A stretch of 64,000 nt of DNA. Source: Clostridium chrysemydis (GTDB lineage: Bacteria > Bacillota > Clostridia > Clostridiales > Clostridiaceae). This document shows, in pieces, positions 18,747-29,563 of this stretch; within the stretch, counting starts at the first letter, position 1, and each line of letters opens with the position of its first letter. The stretch covers positions 1 through 64,000 of the forward strand of contig NZ_JADEKP010000002.1 in the NCBI RefSeq assembly GCF_015234215.1, in the 5' to 3' direction. The position numbers were made by a program, and so were the translations under genes. The notes beneath the pieces are model-generated. The model was given only the letters and a program-made list of their open reading frames with translations. It was not told the DNA's origin and made no database searches.

Positions 18747-19038
18747 TATATTGAATTATAGAAAAATTAAAAGCTTTATTGGAGTTAAAGGGCTTAAATA
18801 AATTTTTAAAAGCAGATTCAGTTTGGTGAAAGTTTAAATATCGTTTAATTGAGTTTCTTGAGTTCTAAATGATTAAATTTTTTAAAATACGCTTTCAATT
18901 AAAACTATAATTCTATAGTAATATCTTGATTATGGACAAAAATTTCTATTTATATACAAGCTTTAGAAAATTAATTCATAAATTTTCTTCTTTTGTGAAA
19001 ACTAAAAAAAAGAAGACTTTCAAAAGGAGTAGATAATT
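18747..19038. other. Gene-free leader upstream of the glucan synthase-like gene, with an IS-related fragment
   Basis: No gene is seen. Around 18890-18960 the strings CTATAATTCTATAG and TTGATTATGGACAAAAA resemble, respectively, the tip of the 30-nt repeat in the 36-kb array and the subterminal sequence shared by both IS right ends. The order is not that of an intact IS end. AAAAGGAG at 19023-19030 is the ribosome site of the next gene. Confidence 0.4.
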
Positions 19039-22000
19039 GTGAAGAAAACAGAAGTATACAAAAGTAGAAATTATGTTTTAAAAGACTTAAAAGAAAGTTT
19101 CTATAAGATAAATAGGAATTATAGATATATTAAAAAACTATCAGTTGACGGAGAAGAGATAATAGGTTCAGGGGAATGGCTTTTAGATAATATATATCTT
19201 ATAGAAAAAGAATATAAGGCAATCAAATTTAATATGCCAATAGAATATTTTGAAAGCTTACCTAAAAAAAATAATTCAAACTCTAAAACTCCTAGGGTGT
19301 TATGTTTTGCAAACGAATTTATAAATAAAGAAAATTTAAAAATAAGCAAAGAAGAAGTTATAAAATATCTTTTAAGTTGTGAGAAAAATCTAAATATGGG
19401 AGAGATTTGGGCATTTCCTATAATGCTTAGGATCGGAGTTATTAAAAGGCTCGCTAAAATTACAGAAAATCTTAGATTGATTCAAGAAAATAAGTTTAAC
19501 GGAAAAAGACTTGCCTACAAACTTATAAAAAACAAAGAAGATAAAGAAAAAATAATAGAAATTCTAAAAAATAAAGAAGGTAAAAAAGAGATATTTTATA
19601 GTGAGTTTTATAAAGCATTAAAAGATAACTCTTACGGAGATAAAGAGATTATTGATGTTTTAAAGAGTACTTTAAAAAGAAATGATAACGATATGGAACT
19701 TCTAAAAGCTAAGTTTTTAGATGGCAATTTAGAAGAAGAAATCGGACACTCAATAATGTCTTTAAGAGAAATAGAGAGTATAGATTGGACTTATGTGTTT
19801 GAAAAAACGTCAGTAATAGAAAAGATTTTATTAAAAGACCCTGATGACACTTATGGTTTAATGGATTTTAAATCTAAAGAATACTACAGGCACAAAATAG
19901 AAGATTTAGCAAAAGAATTTAGTATAACTGAAAAAGCAGTAGCAGAAAAATCCTTATTTTTAGCAAAGAGAGCTAAAGAAGAAGGGAAAAGATTATATAA
20001 ATCTCATGTAGGTTATTACATAGTAGATGAGGGAATAGGAGAATTATCAGAAAGTATATCTAAAGCGTCAGTAAAAAAAGATACTATGAGCCCTAAAAAG
20101 TTTTGGGCTTTAAATATTGTAGGGACTTTATTTATAGTTTTTCTTACGCTTTTAATAAGTAACTTATTTAAAGTTAATTACACAAAGCTTCAATATTTAA
20201 TAGCAGGTCTTATAATTTTAATTCCGGCTAGTGAAATAGTAGTTGCACTTATTAATTACGTAACTTCTAAAAAGGTTAAAGTTAGGCATATACCGAAAAT
20301 TGATTTAAAAAATATATCTATAAAAGATAGAACAGTAGTAATAGTTCCAACTATGATTAACACTAAAAAGAAAATAGATTCTTTAATAAGTAAATTAGAA
20401 GTAGCTTACCTTGGAAACAAGGAAGATAACTTATATTTTGCAATACTTGCAGATTTCTCAGATAGCAAAGAGGCTACCTTAGAAAAAGACGGTAAGTTAA
20501 ACGAATATGCCCTTTTAAAAACTAAAAAATTAAATCAAAAATACAAAAAAGATAAAGATATCTTCTTCTTTTTAAATCGAAAGAGAAAGTTTAATAAAAG
20601 TGAAGGAGTTTTTATGGGTTGGGAAAGAAAAAGAGGTAAGATAATGGAATTTATCACTCTTCTTAGAGAACCAGAAACTCTAACTTCATTTAATGTAATT
20701 AGCACTTCTTTAGAAGAGGTTAGAAAATCTAAATACATAATAACTTTAGATACTGATACATTTATAAAAAGAGATACTTGTAAAAAACTTATAGGAAGTA
20801 TGAAACACACTTTAAACAAAGCATTTTTAAAAGATAAAAAAGTAGTAAGAGGCTATGGAATCTTGCAACCTAAAGTTAGTATATCTCTTGAAAGTATGAA
20901 TAAAAGCAGATTCTCTAAAATCTTTGGAGGAGAAGGTGGGGTAGACGGTTACTCTACAGCTTACTCAGACACTTATCAAGACCTATTTAAAGAAGGTTCT
21001 TTTACAGGTAAGGGAATTATTGATATCGACGTTTTTTATAAAGTTTTAGATATGAAAATAGAAGAAAATAAAGTTTTAAGTCACGATCTTTTAGAAGGCT
21101 GCTTTGTTAGGTGTGGTTTAGTTTCTGATGCAGAACTCATAGACGATTATCCTAGCACGTACCTTAGCAGTTCTAAAAGGTTAGAAAGATGGGTAAGGGG
21201 AGATTGGCAGCTTATAGGTTGGTTATTTAAAAGTGATTTATCAGCACTTTCAAAGTGGAAAATTTTCGATAACCTAAGAAGGAGTCTTTTAGCACCTTCT
21301 ATATTAATCGGATTATTTATTACAGTATTTTACTTAAGAGGTGGGAAGGCAGTTACCATACTTTTGTTTTTAGCGCTTATAACACCGCTTCTATTTTCAA
21401 TTACTGATTTTGTTGTAACTCCTAAAAACAAATTAAACGGAACATTCAAGAAAACAGAAGAAATACTTTTAATAATAAGTTTTATTCCTTACCAAAGCTT
21501 AATTATGTTTTTAGCTATAGTAAGAGCTATTTATAGAATGGCAATTAGCAAGAAACATTTACTTATGTGGCAAACAGCAGAAGATATAGAAAATAACATA
21601 AAAAATACTTTAAAAGGCTACTATTTAAAAATGTGGATTTCACCTCTTTTAGGTGTAATATTTTTCGCCTTAGGTCTAACAACTTCACCTCTACTTTCTA
21701 TTTTGATTGGAGCTATATCTATTTTGTGGATAGTAGCACCTTATATAGCTTTTAAAATAAGTAAACCAATTGAAAAAGAAGAGATAGAAATCTCTAAAGA
21801 GGAAGAAAGCTATTTAAGAAATATTTCAAGGAGAACTTGGGCTTACTACGAAGACTTCGTAAATAGTGAAAACAACTACTTAGCACCAGATAACTATCAA
21901 GAGGAGCCTTTTAAAGGAGTAGCTTATAGAACTTCCCCTACAAATATCGGAATGGGACTTATAAGTAATATAGTGTCGTATGATTTAGGCTATATAACTA

Positions 22001-25000
22001 TAGGAGAAGTTATAGATAGGTTAGAACTTATCTTAAGCAATATGAAAACTTTAGAAAAATATAAAGGACATTATTACAACTGGTATGATACTAGGACAAA
22101 AGAACCCTTAACTCCTAGATATATTTCAACTGTAGATAGTGGAAATCTTTTAGGGTATATGTGGATAATAAAAGACTTTTTAGAAAAATCTTTAGATTAC
22201 AAACTTATAAGAAAAAATGAACTAACTAGCATTAAAGATATCTACAAAATATTAAAAATAGAAGAAAAAGACTTTTTAGATAGCTCTAAAGGATATAACA
22301 TAAAATCCTATATAAACACTTTAAAAGAAGAATTAAATAGCTTAGAATTATTAGATTTTGAAGAAGACAAAGAAAAGGAATACTGGCTTAAAAAATGCAA
22401 AGCTGAAATAAAGAAAAAGATAGGATATTTCGAATTTTGCTATGATGGAGTAAAGAAATTATTTAAAAGTGAGTGGGATAAAAACCCTCCTTCAATTAAC
22501 GAAATTGAAAAACATATGGCAGTACTTTATAACTCTTCAGGAGAAGAATATAAAGATACTATTATGCTTATGTCAGAAAAGATTATAACTTTTAAAAATA
22601 GAATTTTAAATTTAATAAACGAATTAAAAGAAGATATGGATAATATGAAATTTGATTTCCTATATAAAAAAGAGAGAGGTTTGTTTTCTATAGGATATAA
22701 CTTAGAAGAAGACTCTTTAGGGAATTCATATTATGACCTTTTAGCATCAGAATCGAGAATAGCTTCATTTTTAACTATAGCTAGAAGTGAAATAGATGAA
22801 AAACATTGGTTTAAACTAGGTAGGGCTATGACTAATTCTTACGGAATAAAGAGTTTAGTTTCTTGGAGTGGAACTATGTTTGAATACTTTATGCCAGCTC
22901 TTATTATGAAAAATTTCGAAGGAACACTTTTAGATATAACATACAAATCAGTTATAAAGGCTCAAAGAAGATTTGCAAAAGATAAAAGGATTCCTTTTGG
23001 AATATCAGAGTCAGCATACTTTGGATTTGATGTAGGAGAAAACTACCAATACAAAGCTTTTGGAATTCCGGGTATAGGTCTTAAAAGAGGGCTTGAAAAC
23101 GAACTAGTAATTTCCCCTTATTCAAGCATTATGACATTATCTTATGACTTCAAAAACTCTTATTCTAACTTAAAACTTTTAGAAGAAATAGGAGCTCTTA
23201 AAAGATATGGATTTATTGAAGCTATAGATTATACGCCAAACAGAGTTAATAAATACTTAAACGAAGATATTGTACACAAAGAAATAGATAAAAAGGAAAG
23301 AGGAATAAGAAAAGGTGGAAGAAAGGTTAATTGTTATATGGTTCACCATTTAGGGATGTCTTTTTTAGCTTTAGATAATATTTTAAATAAAAATATTATG
23401 CAAAAGAGGTTCCATAGTATTCCTGAAGTTAAAGCGACTGAAACTATCTTAAAAGAAAAAGTTCCAAAAGTAATAACTTTTGAAAGAGAAGAAGAATTTA
23501 TTCCAAAAAGAGATGTACTTATAAGGGAAGAATTCGAACATAGAATATTTAAAGGGGCTAAGAGGGAAAATCCAGAAGTTAATATTTTATCGAATGGCAT
23601 ATTTAGTACTATGGTAACTTTAACTGGTAGTGGGTATTCTAAGAAAAATGATGACTTGTTATACAGGTGGATAGGAGATAGCACAACTGACGATAGCGGA
23701 TCTTTTATCTACATCAAAAACTTAAACTCTAACGAGTTTTGGAGTGCAACTTACGAGCCTTGTAAGAAGGAAAACGATGATTATCTAGTAGATTTTTCTA
23801 TAGATAGTTCTAAGTTTTTAAAAAGCGAAGGTTCTATAAAAAGTGAATTAGAAATAGTTGTTTCTCCTGAAGATAATCTAGAAATAAGAAAATTAAAAAT
23901 AAAAAATACAAGTGAGAAATCTAGAGAGGTTGAACTTACAAGTTATATGGAAGTAACTCTTACAAGTTTAGCATCTGATACGGCTCACCCTAGTTTTTCA
24001 AATCTATTTATAGAAACAGAATATGATGACTCAAATAAAATTCTAATAGGTAAAAGAAGAGCTAGAGTTAAAAATGGAAAGGTACCATATATTTTCCACA
24101 AACTAATATCAGAAGAAGAGACTGATATTAGTTACGAAACTTCAAGGCTAAACTTTATAGGAAGAAATAGAAGTTTAAAAGAACCAGAAGCCTTAGATAA
24201 TGATAACAGTTTAAAAAACACTGTTGGTATAGTTTTAGATCCTATATTGAGTTTAAGAAGCAGGGTTTCACTTAAAGGAAATGAAGAAAAAACAATTTAT
24301 TTTATTACTGGTATCGCACTTTCTAAAGAAGAAGTTTTAGAGTTAAGTTCTAAATACTCTTTAGACCTAAAACTAGAGAGTACTTTTAACATTTACAACA
24401 AATCTATGCAATTAGAACTAAAAGCCTTAGCTATAACTTCAAAGATGGCAAACATCTATCAAAGATTAGCATCATATATTCTTTTCTTAAATGATGGAAG
24501 AAGAGATAGAGAAAAATTTATAGAAAATATAAGTAAGCACCAACAAGACCTTTGGGCATTTGGTATTTCAGGAGATTTAAATATTATAATGCTAGAAGTA
24601 GATTCAGAAGAGGATCTTGATGACGTTAGAGTTTTAGTTAAAATGCATTATTACTTCAAACTAAAAGGGCTTAAAGTAGACTTAATAATTTATAATAACG
24701 AAGAAGCAAGCTATGAAGAGCCTATGCAAAAGGCGATTCTTCAAGCTATTCACCTTCTTAGAACTGACGACGTATTAAATAAACAAGGAGGAATATATCT
24801 TCACAACAAATCTACTATGGGAGAAGATATTAGAGACTTCTTAGTTGGAATTTCATCTCTTTACATCAAAAGTAAAAAAGGAAGCGTTTTAAACCAATTA
24901 GAAGATAGAATAATAGAAGGAGAAACTTTAAGAAGGCACAAAGAACTTGGAGAAATAAAACCTTTAAAAAATAGATTAAACGAAGAATCTATAAAAGAGG

Positions 25001-27456
25001 CTAAAGATTTTAATTCAGTAAGATTAAATAACAACTTACAATTTGAGTTTGGAGAAGAAATAGATTTTAAAGAAGAGGACTTAGACTTTTTTAACGGCTA
25101 CGGAGGCTTTAGTAAAAAAGATGGAAGCTACGTTATAAAGCTAAAGGACTTTAAAAATACTCCAGCACCTTGGATAAATGTTATTTCAAATAAGGAATTT
25201 GGTTTTCATATTTCAGAAGTAGGTTCAGCTCACACTTGGTGTAAAAACAGCAGAGAAAATAAGATTACTCCTTGGAACAACGACCCTGTAAAAGACAAAC
25301 TTTTTGAAGCATTATATATAAGAAACGACGACGATTTTAAGTTTTCTTCAATAACTCCAGAACCAGTTAGAGATGGTGGAGAATACATTATAAATCACGG
25401 CTTTGGTTACTCTTCATTTAAACATAGGATGGGTGAGATAGATGGAGAGTTAATAACCTTTGTTCCAACTAAAGAAAAGCTTAAAATTAATAAAATAAAA
25501 CTTAAAAATAACTCATCTAAAACTAAAAAGTTATCAATCCTTTATTATTTAGAATTAGTACTTGGTGTAACGCCTAGAGACACAGCTCGTTTTATAACTA
25601 CCTACAACAAAAAAGATTATGTTTACGGGCAAAACAAATACTCTAAATACTTTGGGGAAGATAAGGCTTACCTTACAGCTACGGGCGGAGAGTCTATTAC
25701 TTTTAGTTGTGATAGGAGAGAATTTATTGGAGTTTCAAATGATATATATTCTCCTAGTGCCTTAAATAAAAACATATTAGAAGGGACTTCTGGAAGTATA
25801 TATGATCCTTGTTTAAGTTTGAATTTAAAAGTAACACTAGAACCTTTTGAGACTAAAGAATTAGTAATTCTTTTAGGAGAAGAAGAAAGTGAAGATTTAA
25901 TAGAAGAAAAGATAGAAAAATATAAAATTATAGAAAATTCCTACAATGAATTAGAGAAAGTAAAAGAATATTGGAGTAATTTCCTAGGAAATATTAGAGT
26001 AAAAACTAGAGATAAGTCGATGGATTACCTTTTAAACGGGTGGCTACTTTACCAAAACTATAGCTGCAGGTATTTAGCTAGAACTGCATTTTATCAATCA
26101 GGAGGAGCTTATGGTTTTAGAGATCAGCTTCAAGATTCACTTTCTTTAGGACTTATAGACTCAAGGATTACTAAAGAGCAAATCCTTAAAAATGCTAGTA
26201 GGCAATACTTAGAAGGAGATGTTCAGCACTGGTGGCACCCTGTTATAAATAGTGGTATAAGAACTAGATTTTCTGATGATTTACTTTGGATGCCTTATGC
26301 AGTAGTTGAATATATAAATATGACAGGAGATTACAGTATATTAGAAGAAAAGGCACCTTATTTAGAAGATGCTCCTTTAAATGAAGGTGAGGATGAAAGA
26401 TATACTATAGTTAATCAATCAAACAAAGAAGGAACTATCTACGAACACTGCATTAAGGCTATAGAAAGAGGTCTTCGATTTGGAGAGCATAGCATTCCTT
26501 TAATGGGAAGTGGTGACTGGAACGACGGTATGAGTACTGTTGGAAACAAAGGAAAAGGAGAAAGCGTTTGGCTAGGATGGTTTTTATACAAAATCCTTAA
26601 GGGATTTATACCTCTATGTGAAAGAAAAGATGATTTAGAAAGATCAGAAAAATACTTAAAGGATTCAGATTTTGTACTTAAAAACCTTGAAAAGAATGCC
26701 TGGGATGGAGGCTGGTATAGAAGGGCTTACTTTGACGACGGAACTCCTTTAGGTTCTAGAGAAAACGGGGAATGCAAAATAGATTCTCTAGCTCAAAGCT
26801 GGTCTATCATATCAGAAGGCGGAAAAAGGGAGAGAACTATTGAAGCTATGGAAGCTGTAGATAGAAACTTAGTTGATAAAGACTTAGGTCTTATAAAACT
26901 TCTTTCACCTCCTTTTGAAAAGTCAAAAGAAGAACCAGGTTATATTAAAGGATATGTTGCTGGAGTTCGTGAAAACGGAGGTCAATACACTCACGCTGCA
27001 ACTTGGGTTATACTAGCTTTAACAAAACTAGGTATGGGCGATAAAGCTATGGAATATTATCATATGATAAACCCTATAAACCATACTGAAACAGAGCTTG
27101 AGTGCAGAAGATACAAACTAGAACCATATGTTATGGCAGCAGATGTTTATATTAGGGAACCTCACGGCGGAAGAGGCGGTTGGAGTTGGTATACTGGAAC
27201 TGCTGGTTGGATGTATAAAGTAGGACTTCAAAACATCTTAGGTTTTGATAAAGTTAAAGACGAAGGCTACTCTATAAATCCTTCTATTCCTAAAGATTGG
27301 GATGGATTCGAGATATTTATAAAAAATGAAAAAGAGGATTATTCTATAGAAGTAAGAAGAGGAAGTGCTAAAAAAATTATAATTAATGAAGAAGAAATAG
27401 AAGGAGAACTTATTCCAAGAAACCTAGGAAAAGTTAATATAAAAGTAGAATTTTAA
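19039..27456 (+). CDS. ndvB: Cyclic beta-1,2-glucan synthase-like protein (GT84 + GH94, NdvB/Cgs type)
   Basis: A giant multidomain membrane enzyme of 2805 residues. Order: N-terminal charged region (1-350); membrane segments near 355-405; glycosyltransferase domain (about 430-735) with DTDTF near 570 and RLERWVRGDWQ near 713; further membrane segments (about 748-905); a glycoamylase-like domain (about 930-1500); then GH94-type beta-sandwich and (alpha/alpha)6 phosphorylase domains with HWWHP, RTRFSDDLLWMP (near 2400) and GSGDWNDGM (near 2490). In Rhizobiales and Brucella this architecture makes, elongates, trims and cyclises beta-1,2-glucan. Product identity here is inferred. GTG start with AAAAGGAG. 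It forms its own transcription unit. Confidence 0.85.
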   Translation: MKKTEVYKSRNYVLKDLKESFYKINRNYRYIKKLSVDGEEIIGSGEWLLDNIYLIEKEYKAIKFNMPIEYFESLPKKNNSNSKTPRVLCFANEFINKENLKISKEEVIKYLLSCEKNLNMGEIWAFPIMLRIGVIKRLAKITENLRLIQENKFNGKRLAYKLIKNKEDKEKIIEILKNKEGKKEIFYSEFYKALKDNSYGDKEIIDVLKSTLKRNDNDMELLKAKFLDGNLEEEIGHSIMSLREIESIDWTYVFEKTSVIEKILLKDPDDTYGLMDFKSKEYYRHKIEDLAKEFSITEKAVAEKSLFLAKRAKEEGKRLYKSHVGYYIVDEGIGELSESISKASVKKDTMSPKKFWALNIVGTLFIVFLTLLISNLFKVNYTKLQYLIAGLIILIPASEIVVALINYVTSKKVKVRHIPKIDLKNISIKDRTVVIVPTMINTKKKIDSLISKLEVAYLGNKEDNLYFAILADFSDSKEATLEKDGKLNEYALLKTKKLNQKYKKDKDIFFFLNRKRKFNKSEGVFMGWERKRGKIMEFITLLREPETLTSFNVISTSLEEVRKSKYIITLDTDTFIKRDTCKKLIGSMKHTLNKAFLKDKKVVRGYGILQPKVSISLESMNKSRFSKIFGGEGGVDGYSTAYSDTYQDLFKEGSFTGKGIIDIDVFYKVLDMKIEENKVLSHDLLEGCFVRCGLVSDAELIDDYPSTYLSSSKRLERWVRGDWQLIGWLFKSDLSALSKWKIFDNLRRSLLAPSILIGLFITVFYLRGGKAVTILLFLALITPLLFSITDFVVTPKNKLNGTFKKTEEILLIISFIPYQSLIMFLAIVRAIYRMAISKKHLLMWQTAEDIENNIKNTLKGYYLKMWISPLLGVIFFALGLTTSPLLSILIGAISILWIVAPYIAFKISKPIEKEEIEISKEEESYLRNISRRTWAYYEDFVNSENNYLAPDNYQEEPFKGVAYRTSPTNIGMGLISNIVSYDLGYITIGEVIDRLELILSNMKTLEKYKGHYYNWYDTRTKEPLTPRYISTVDSGNLLGYMWIIKDFLEKSLDYKLIRKNELTSIKDIYKILKIEEKDFLDSSKGYNIKSYINTLKEELNSLELLDFEEDKEKEYWLKKCKAEIKKKIGYFEFCYDGVKKLFKSEWDKNPPSINEIEKHMAVLYNSSGEEYKDTIMLMSEKIITFKNRILNLINELKEDMDNMKFDFLYKKERGLFSIGYNLEEDSLGNSYYDLLASESRIASFLTIARSEIDEKHWFKLGRAMTNSYGIKSLVSWSGTMFEYFMPALIMKNFEGTLLDITYKSVIKAQRRFAKDKRIPFGISESAYFGFDVGENYQYKAFGIPGIGLKRGLENELVISPYSSIMTLSYDFKNSYSNLKLLEEIGALKRYGFIEAIDYTPNRVNKYLNEDIVHKEIDKKERGIRKGGRKVNCYMVHHLGMSFLALDNILNKNIMQKRFHSIPEVKATETILKEKVPKVITFEREEEFIPKRDVLIREEFEHRIFKGAKRENPEVNILSNGIFSTMVTLTGSGYSKKNDDLLYRWIGDSTTDDSGSFIYIKNLNSNEFWSATYEPCKKENDDYLVDFSIDSSKFLKSEGSIKSELEIVVSPEDNLEIRKLKIKNTSEKSREVELTSYMEVTLTSLASDTAHPSFSNLFIETEYDDSNKILIGKRRARVKNGKVPYIFHKLISEEETDISYETSRLNFIGRNRSLKEPEALDNDNSLKNTVGIVLDPILSLRSRVSLKGNEEKTIYFITGIALSKEEVLELSSKYSLDLKLESTFNIYNKSMQLELKALAITSKMANIYQRLASYILFLNDGRRDREKFIENISKHQQDLWAFGISGDLNIIMLEVDSEEDLDDVRVLVKMHYYFKLKGLKVDLIIYNNEEASYEEPMQKAILQAIHLLRTDDVLNKQGGIYLHNKSTMGEDIRDFLVGISSLYIKSKKGSVLNQLEDRIIEGETLRRHKELGEIKPLKNRLNEESIKEAKDFNSVRLNNNLQFEFGEEIDFKEEDLDFFNGYGGFSKKDGSYVIKLKDFKNTPAPWINVISNKEFGFHISEVGSAHTWCKNSRENKITPWNNDPVKDKLFEALYIRNDDDFKFSSITPEPVRDGGEYIINHGFGYSSFKHRMGEIDGELITFVPTKEKLKINKIKLKNNSSKTKKLSILYYLELVLGVTPRDTARFITTYNKKDYVYGQNKYSKYFGEDKAYLTATGGESITFSCDRREFIGVSNDIYSPSALNKNILEGTSGSIYDPCLSLNLKVTLEPFETKELVILLGEEESEDLIEEKIEKYKIIENSYNELEKVKEYWSNFLGNIRVKTRDKSMDYLLNGWLLYQNYSCRYLARTAFYQSGGAYGFRDQLQDSLSLGLIDSRITKEQILKNASRQYLEGDVQHWWHPVINSGIRTRFSDDLLWMPYAVVEYINMTGDYSILEEKAPYLEDAPLNEGEDERYTIVNQSNKEGTIYEHCIKAIERGLRFGEHSIPLMGSGDWNDGMSTVGNKGKGESVWLGWFLYKILKGFIPLCERKDDLERSEKYLKDSDFVLKNLEKNAWDGGWYRRAYFDDGTPLGSRENGECKIDSLAQSWSIISEGGKRERTIEAMEAVDRNLVDKDLGLIKLLSPPFEKSKEEPGYIKGYVAGVRENGGQYTHAATWVILALTKLGMGDKAMEYYHMINPINHTETELECRRYKLEPYVMAADVYIREPHGGRGGWSWYTGTAGWMYKVGLQNILGFDKVKDEGYSINPSIPKDWDGFEIFIKNEKEDYSIEVRRGSAKKIIINEEEIEGELIPRNLGKVNIKVEF

Positions 27457-27459
27457 TTT

Positions 27460-27523
27460 AAAAGCAAGCCAAAAGAGACTAACTTTAATATAAATTAAAG
27501 AGTCTTAAAGGGCTTGCTTTTTT
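27460..27523 (+). terminator. Long terminator after the glucan synthase-like gene
   Basis: An extended hairpin has outer arms AAGCAAGCC/GGCTTGCTT, middle AGACT/AGTCT and inner CTTTAA/TTAAAG pairs, followed by a T-run. Confidence 0.92.
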
Positions 27524-27635
27524 ATTTATAAATATATTCGTTCTTATTTTAGATAAAACTTGATAATAATTTAGAAACAAATAAAGAATAAAAAGGTGAT
27601 AGAATATAAAGATAACAATAAAGAGGAGACTAAAG

Positions 27636-29519
27636 ATGAGTAAAACCTTAAATAAAAAGTTAGAGAAATACTTAACAGTCCTTTTGATTATGGGATTGTT
27701 TTTATTATTTGGGAGCAAAAATCTAATAGTTGCATTTGGGACTATTATAATAGCTGTACCATTTTATAAGGAAGATTATACTTCAAAGCCATTAGCATTT
27801 ATAAATAAGATGGTATTTATCCAAGTAGCACTAGGAATAGCAGCGTATGTTTCAAATTTAAATATATACTTAAATATAATAATATCATTTGTAGTTGTGT
27901 TTTCTCTATGTTATGGATTTAGTTACGATTTTAAGCCTGCAAAAAGTTCAGGATTTGTTATGATGTATCTATTCTTATTATATTCTAATGTACCTCTTGA
28001 AGATATGCCAAAAAGACTTTTAGCGCTGGCTTTCTCAGGGCTAGTTATAATAGCTCAATATTATTATTTTACAAATCATGATTTTGAAAAGAAGATCAAT
28101 TTAGAGATAAAAAAGATAGCAGAAGCTATAAAAAAAGAACTTGAAAGTATATTAGAAGGCGAAGGAGAGGACAATTCTAACATAAATATACTTATAAAAA
28201 ATGCTGAGGTAGAAGTTCATGATAGATTAGAAAATTCAAAAAAAGATACTGAAAAATCTATAGAAAAGTCTATTATTCTATTTACTTTATCTAATTTAAA
28301 GCGAAATATAAAAGATGTAAAAAAAACAGATCAAAACGAATTTATAATAAGAGAAATAATATTATTTGTAGACCAGATAATATTATATTCAACTGGAGAA
28401 CTTACTTTATTAAATATAAAAAATGATATTTTAAAATATAATATATTAACTAAAGACACAAAGGAAACTAAAGGGATAGATAAGTATAGATTTTATAATA
28501 TATTACTTACAGTTAAAGAATTTATAAAAGCTATAGATAATAAAGAAAACTATATAAATTTGTATAATGATGATAGGGTAAAAAGATTAAAGATAAATAG
28601 AAAAAAAGTAGCAAATAAATCAATAAGATATAACTTAGCACTAAAGACTTCAATATTACTATCAATTTCAATTCTTTTAGTTGACTATTATGGGGTTTAC
28701 GTAGGTAAGTGGTTACCTTTTACTATTTCAGTTTTAGTTTTACCTTTTGTTGAAGAGATAAATAAAAAGATAAAAGATAGAGTCTTTGGAACTGTTATAG
28801 GTGTAATTTCTTTTGAAATTTTATATCTAATAGGAAGAGAAAATAAGATTGTACTTTGGATAGCTTTTGCTGTAGGATTATTCTTTACATTTACTACTAA
28901 AGAATATAAAAAGCGTGCTATTTTTATAACTATTATGTCATTAAGTATGGTAGTTCTTTTAGTTCCTAGTGGTCAAAGTGATAATGTGGGAATTTATAGG
29001 TTAGTATTAAACTTTTTAGCTATAATAATAGTAGCTTTAGTTACTAATAATATTTTTCCATTTAGTGTTAAAGATGATACTATTAAAGCTATAGACAAAC
29101 TTATGGAGAATAACAAAGAAGTATTAAAGGCGGTACTTAATAACTCAAAAGAAGTTAAAAATATTGATGATTTAACGCTTATGAGTAACCACTATTATAG
29201 AAGGTTAAGTTATAACAATCTACTTATTAAAAGTGAAAGCTTAAACATTCTTTTAAGTTATGAAACTGAATTCTTATCTGACGTTAAAGTTATATATAAA
29301 AATAATAAGCAAATGAAAGCATTTGATATCTATTATAAAAATGTCTCTATAATAGAGAAGAACTTTAAAGGTGAAGATATATTAGAAAAAATAAGGGAAT
29401 TATTTTATAAAGAGGATAATGATAAAGAAAGATTAATAATAATTAGTATATTTAGATTATACAGAGATTTTAACTGTATAAATGAAACTGCACTAAAGAT
29501 AAAAGAAGAATTAAAATAA
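27636..29519 (+). CDS. FUSC-family (aromatic acid exporter-like) membrane protein
   Basis: A 627-residue protein with the split layout of the FUSC/YccS group. N-terminal membrane segments (about 13-150) are followed by a cytosolic helical, Lys/Glu-rich domain (about 155-330), a second membrane block (about 335-475) and a helical C-terminus. The GKWLPFTISVLVLP and KDRVFGTVIGV stretches in the second block are typical of the family, which is linked to efflux of aromatic acids. The substrate is not readable. GAGGAG precedes the ATG. It is a monocistronic gene ending at a shared terminator. Confidence 0.75.
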   Translation: MSKTLNKKLEKYLTVLLIMGLFLLFGSKNLIVAFGTIIIAVPFYKEDYTSKPLAFINKMVFIQVALGIAAYVSNLNIYLNIIISFVVVFSLCYGFSYDFKPAKSSGFVMMYLFLLYSNVPLEDMPKRLLALAFSGLVIIAQYYYFTNHDFEKKINLEIKKIAEAIKKELESILEGEGEDNSNINILIKNAEVEVHDRLENSKKDTEKSIEKSIILFTLSNLKRNIKDVKKTDQNEFIIREIILFVDQIILYSTGELTLLNIKNDILKYNILTKDTKETKGIDKYRFYNILLTVKEFIKAIDNKENYINLYNDDRVKRLKINRKKVANKSIRYNLALKTSILLSISILLVDYYGVYVGKWLPFTISVLVLPFVEEINKKIKDRVFGTVIGVISFEILYLIGRENKIVLWIAFAVGLFFTFTTKEYKKRAIFITIMSLSMVVLLVPSGQSDNVGIYRLVLNFLAIIIVALVTNNIFPFSVKDDTIKAIDKLMENNKEVLKAVLNNSKEVKNIDDLTLMSNHYYRRLSYNNLLIKSESLNILLSYETEFLSDVKVIYKNNKQMKAFDIYYKNVSIIEKNFKGEDILEKIRELFYKEDNDKERLIIISIFRLYRDFNCINETALKIKEELK

Positions 29520-29520
29520 T

Positions 29521-29560
29521 AAAAGCCTCTTAGCGTTTTTTAATGCTAAGAGGCTTTTAA
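29521..29560. terminator. Bidirectional terminator between convergent genes
   Basis: A perfect 14-bp stem (29521-29534 with 29545-29558) sits between the FUSC gene and the convergent small membrane-protein gene, with A and T runs at its edges. Confidence 0.85.
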
Positions 29561-29563
29561 AAT

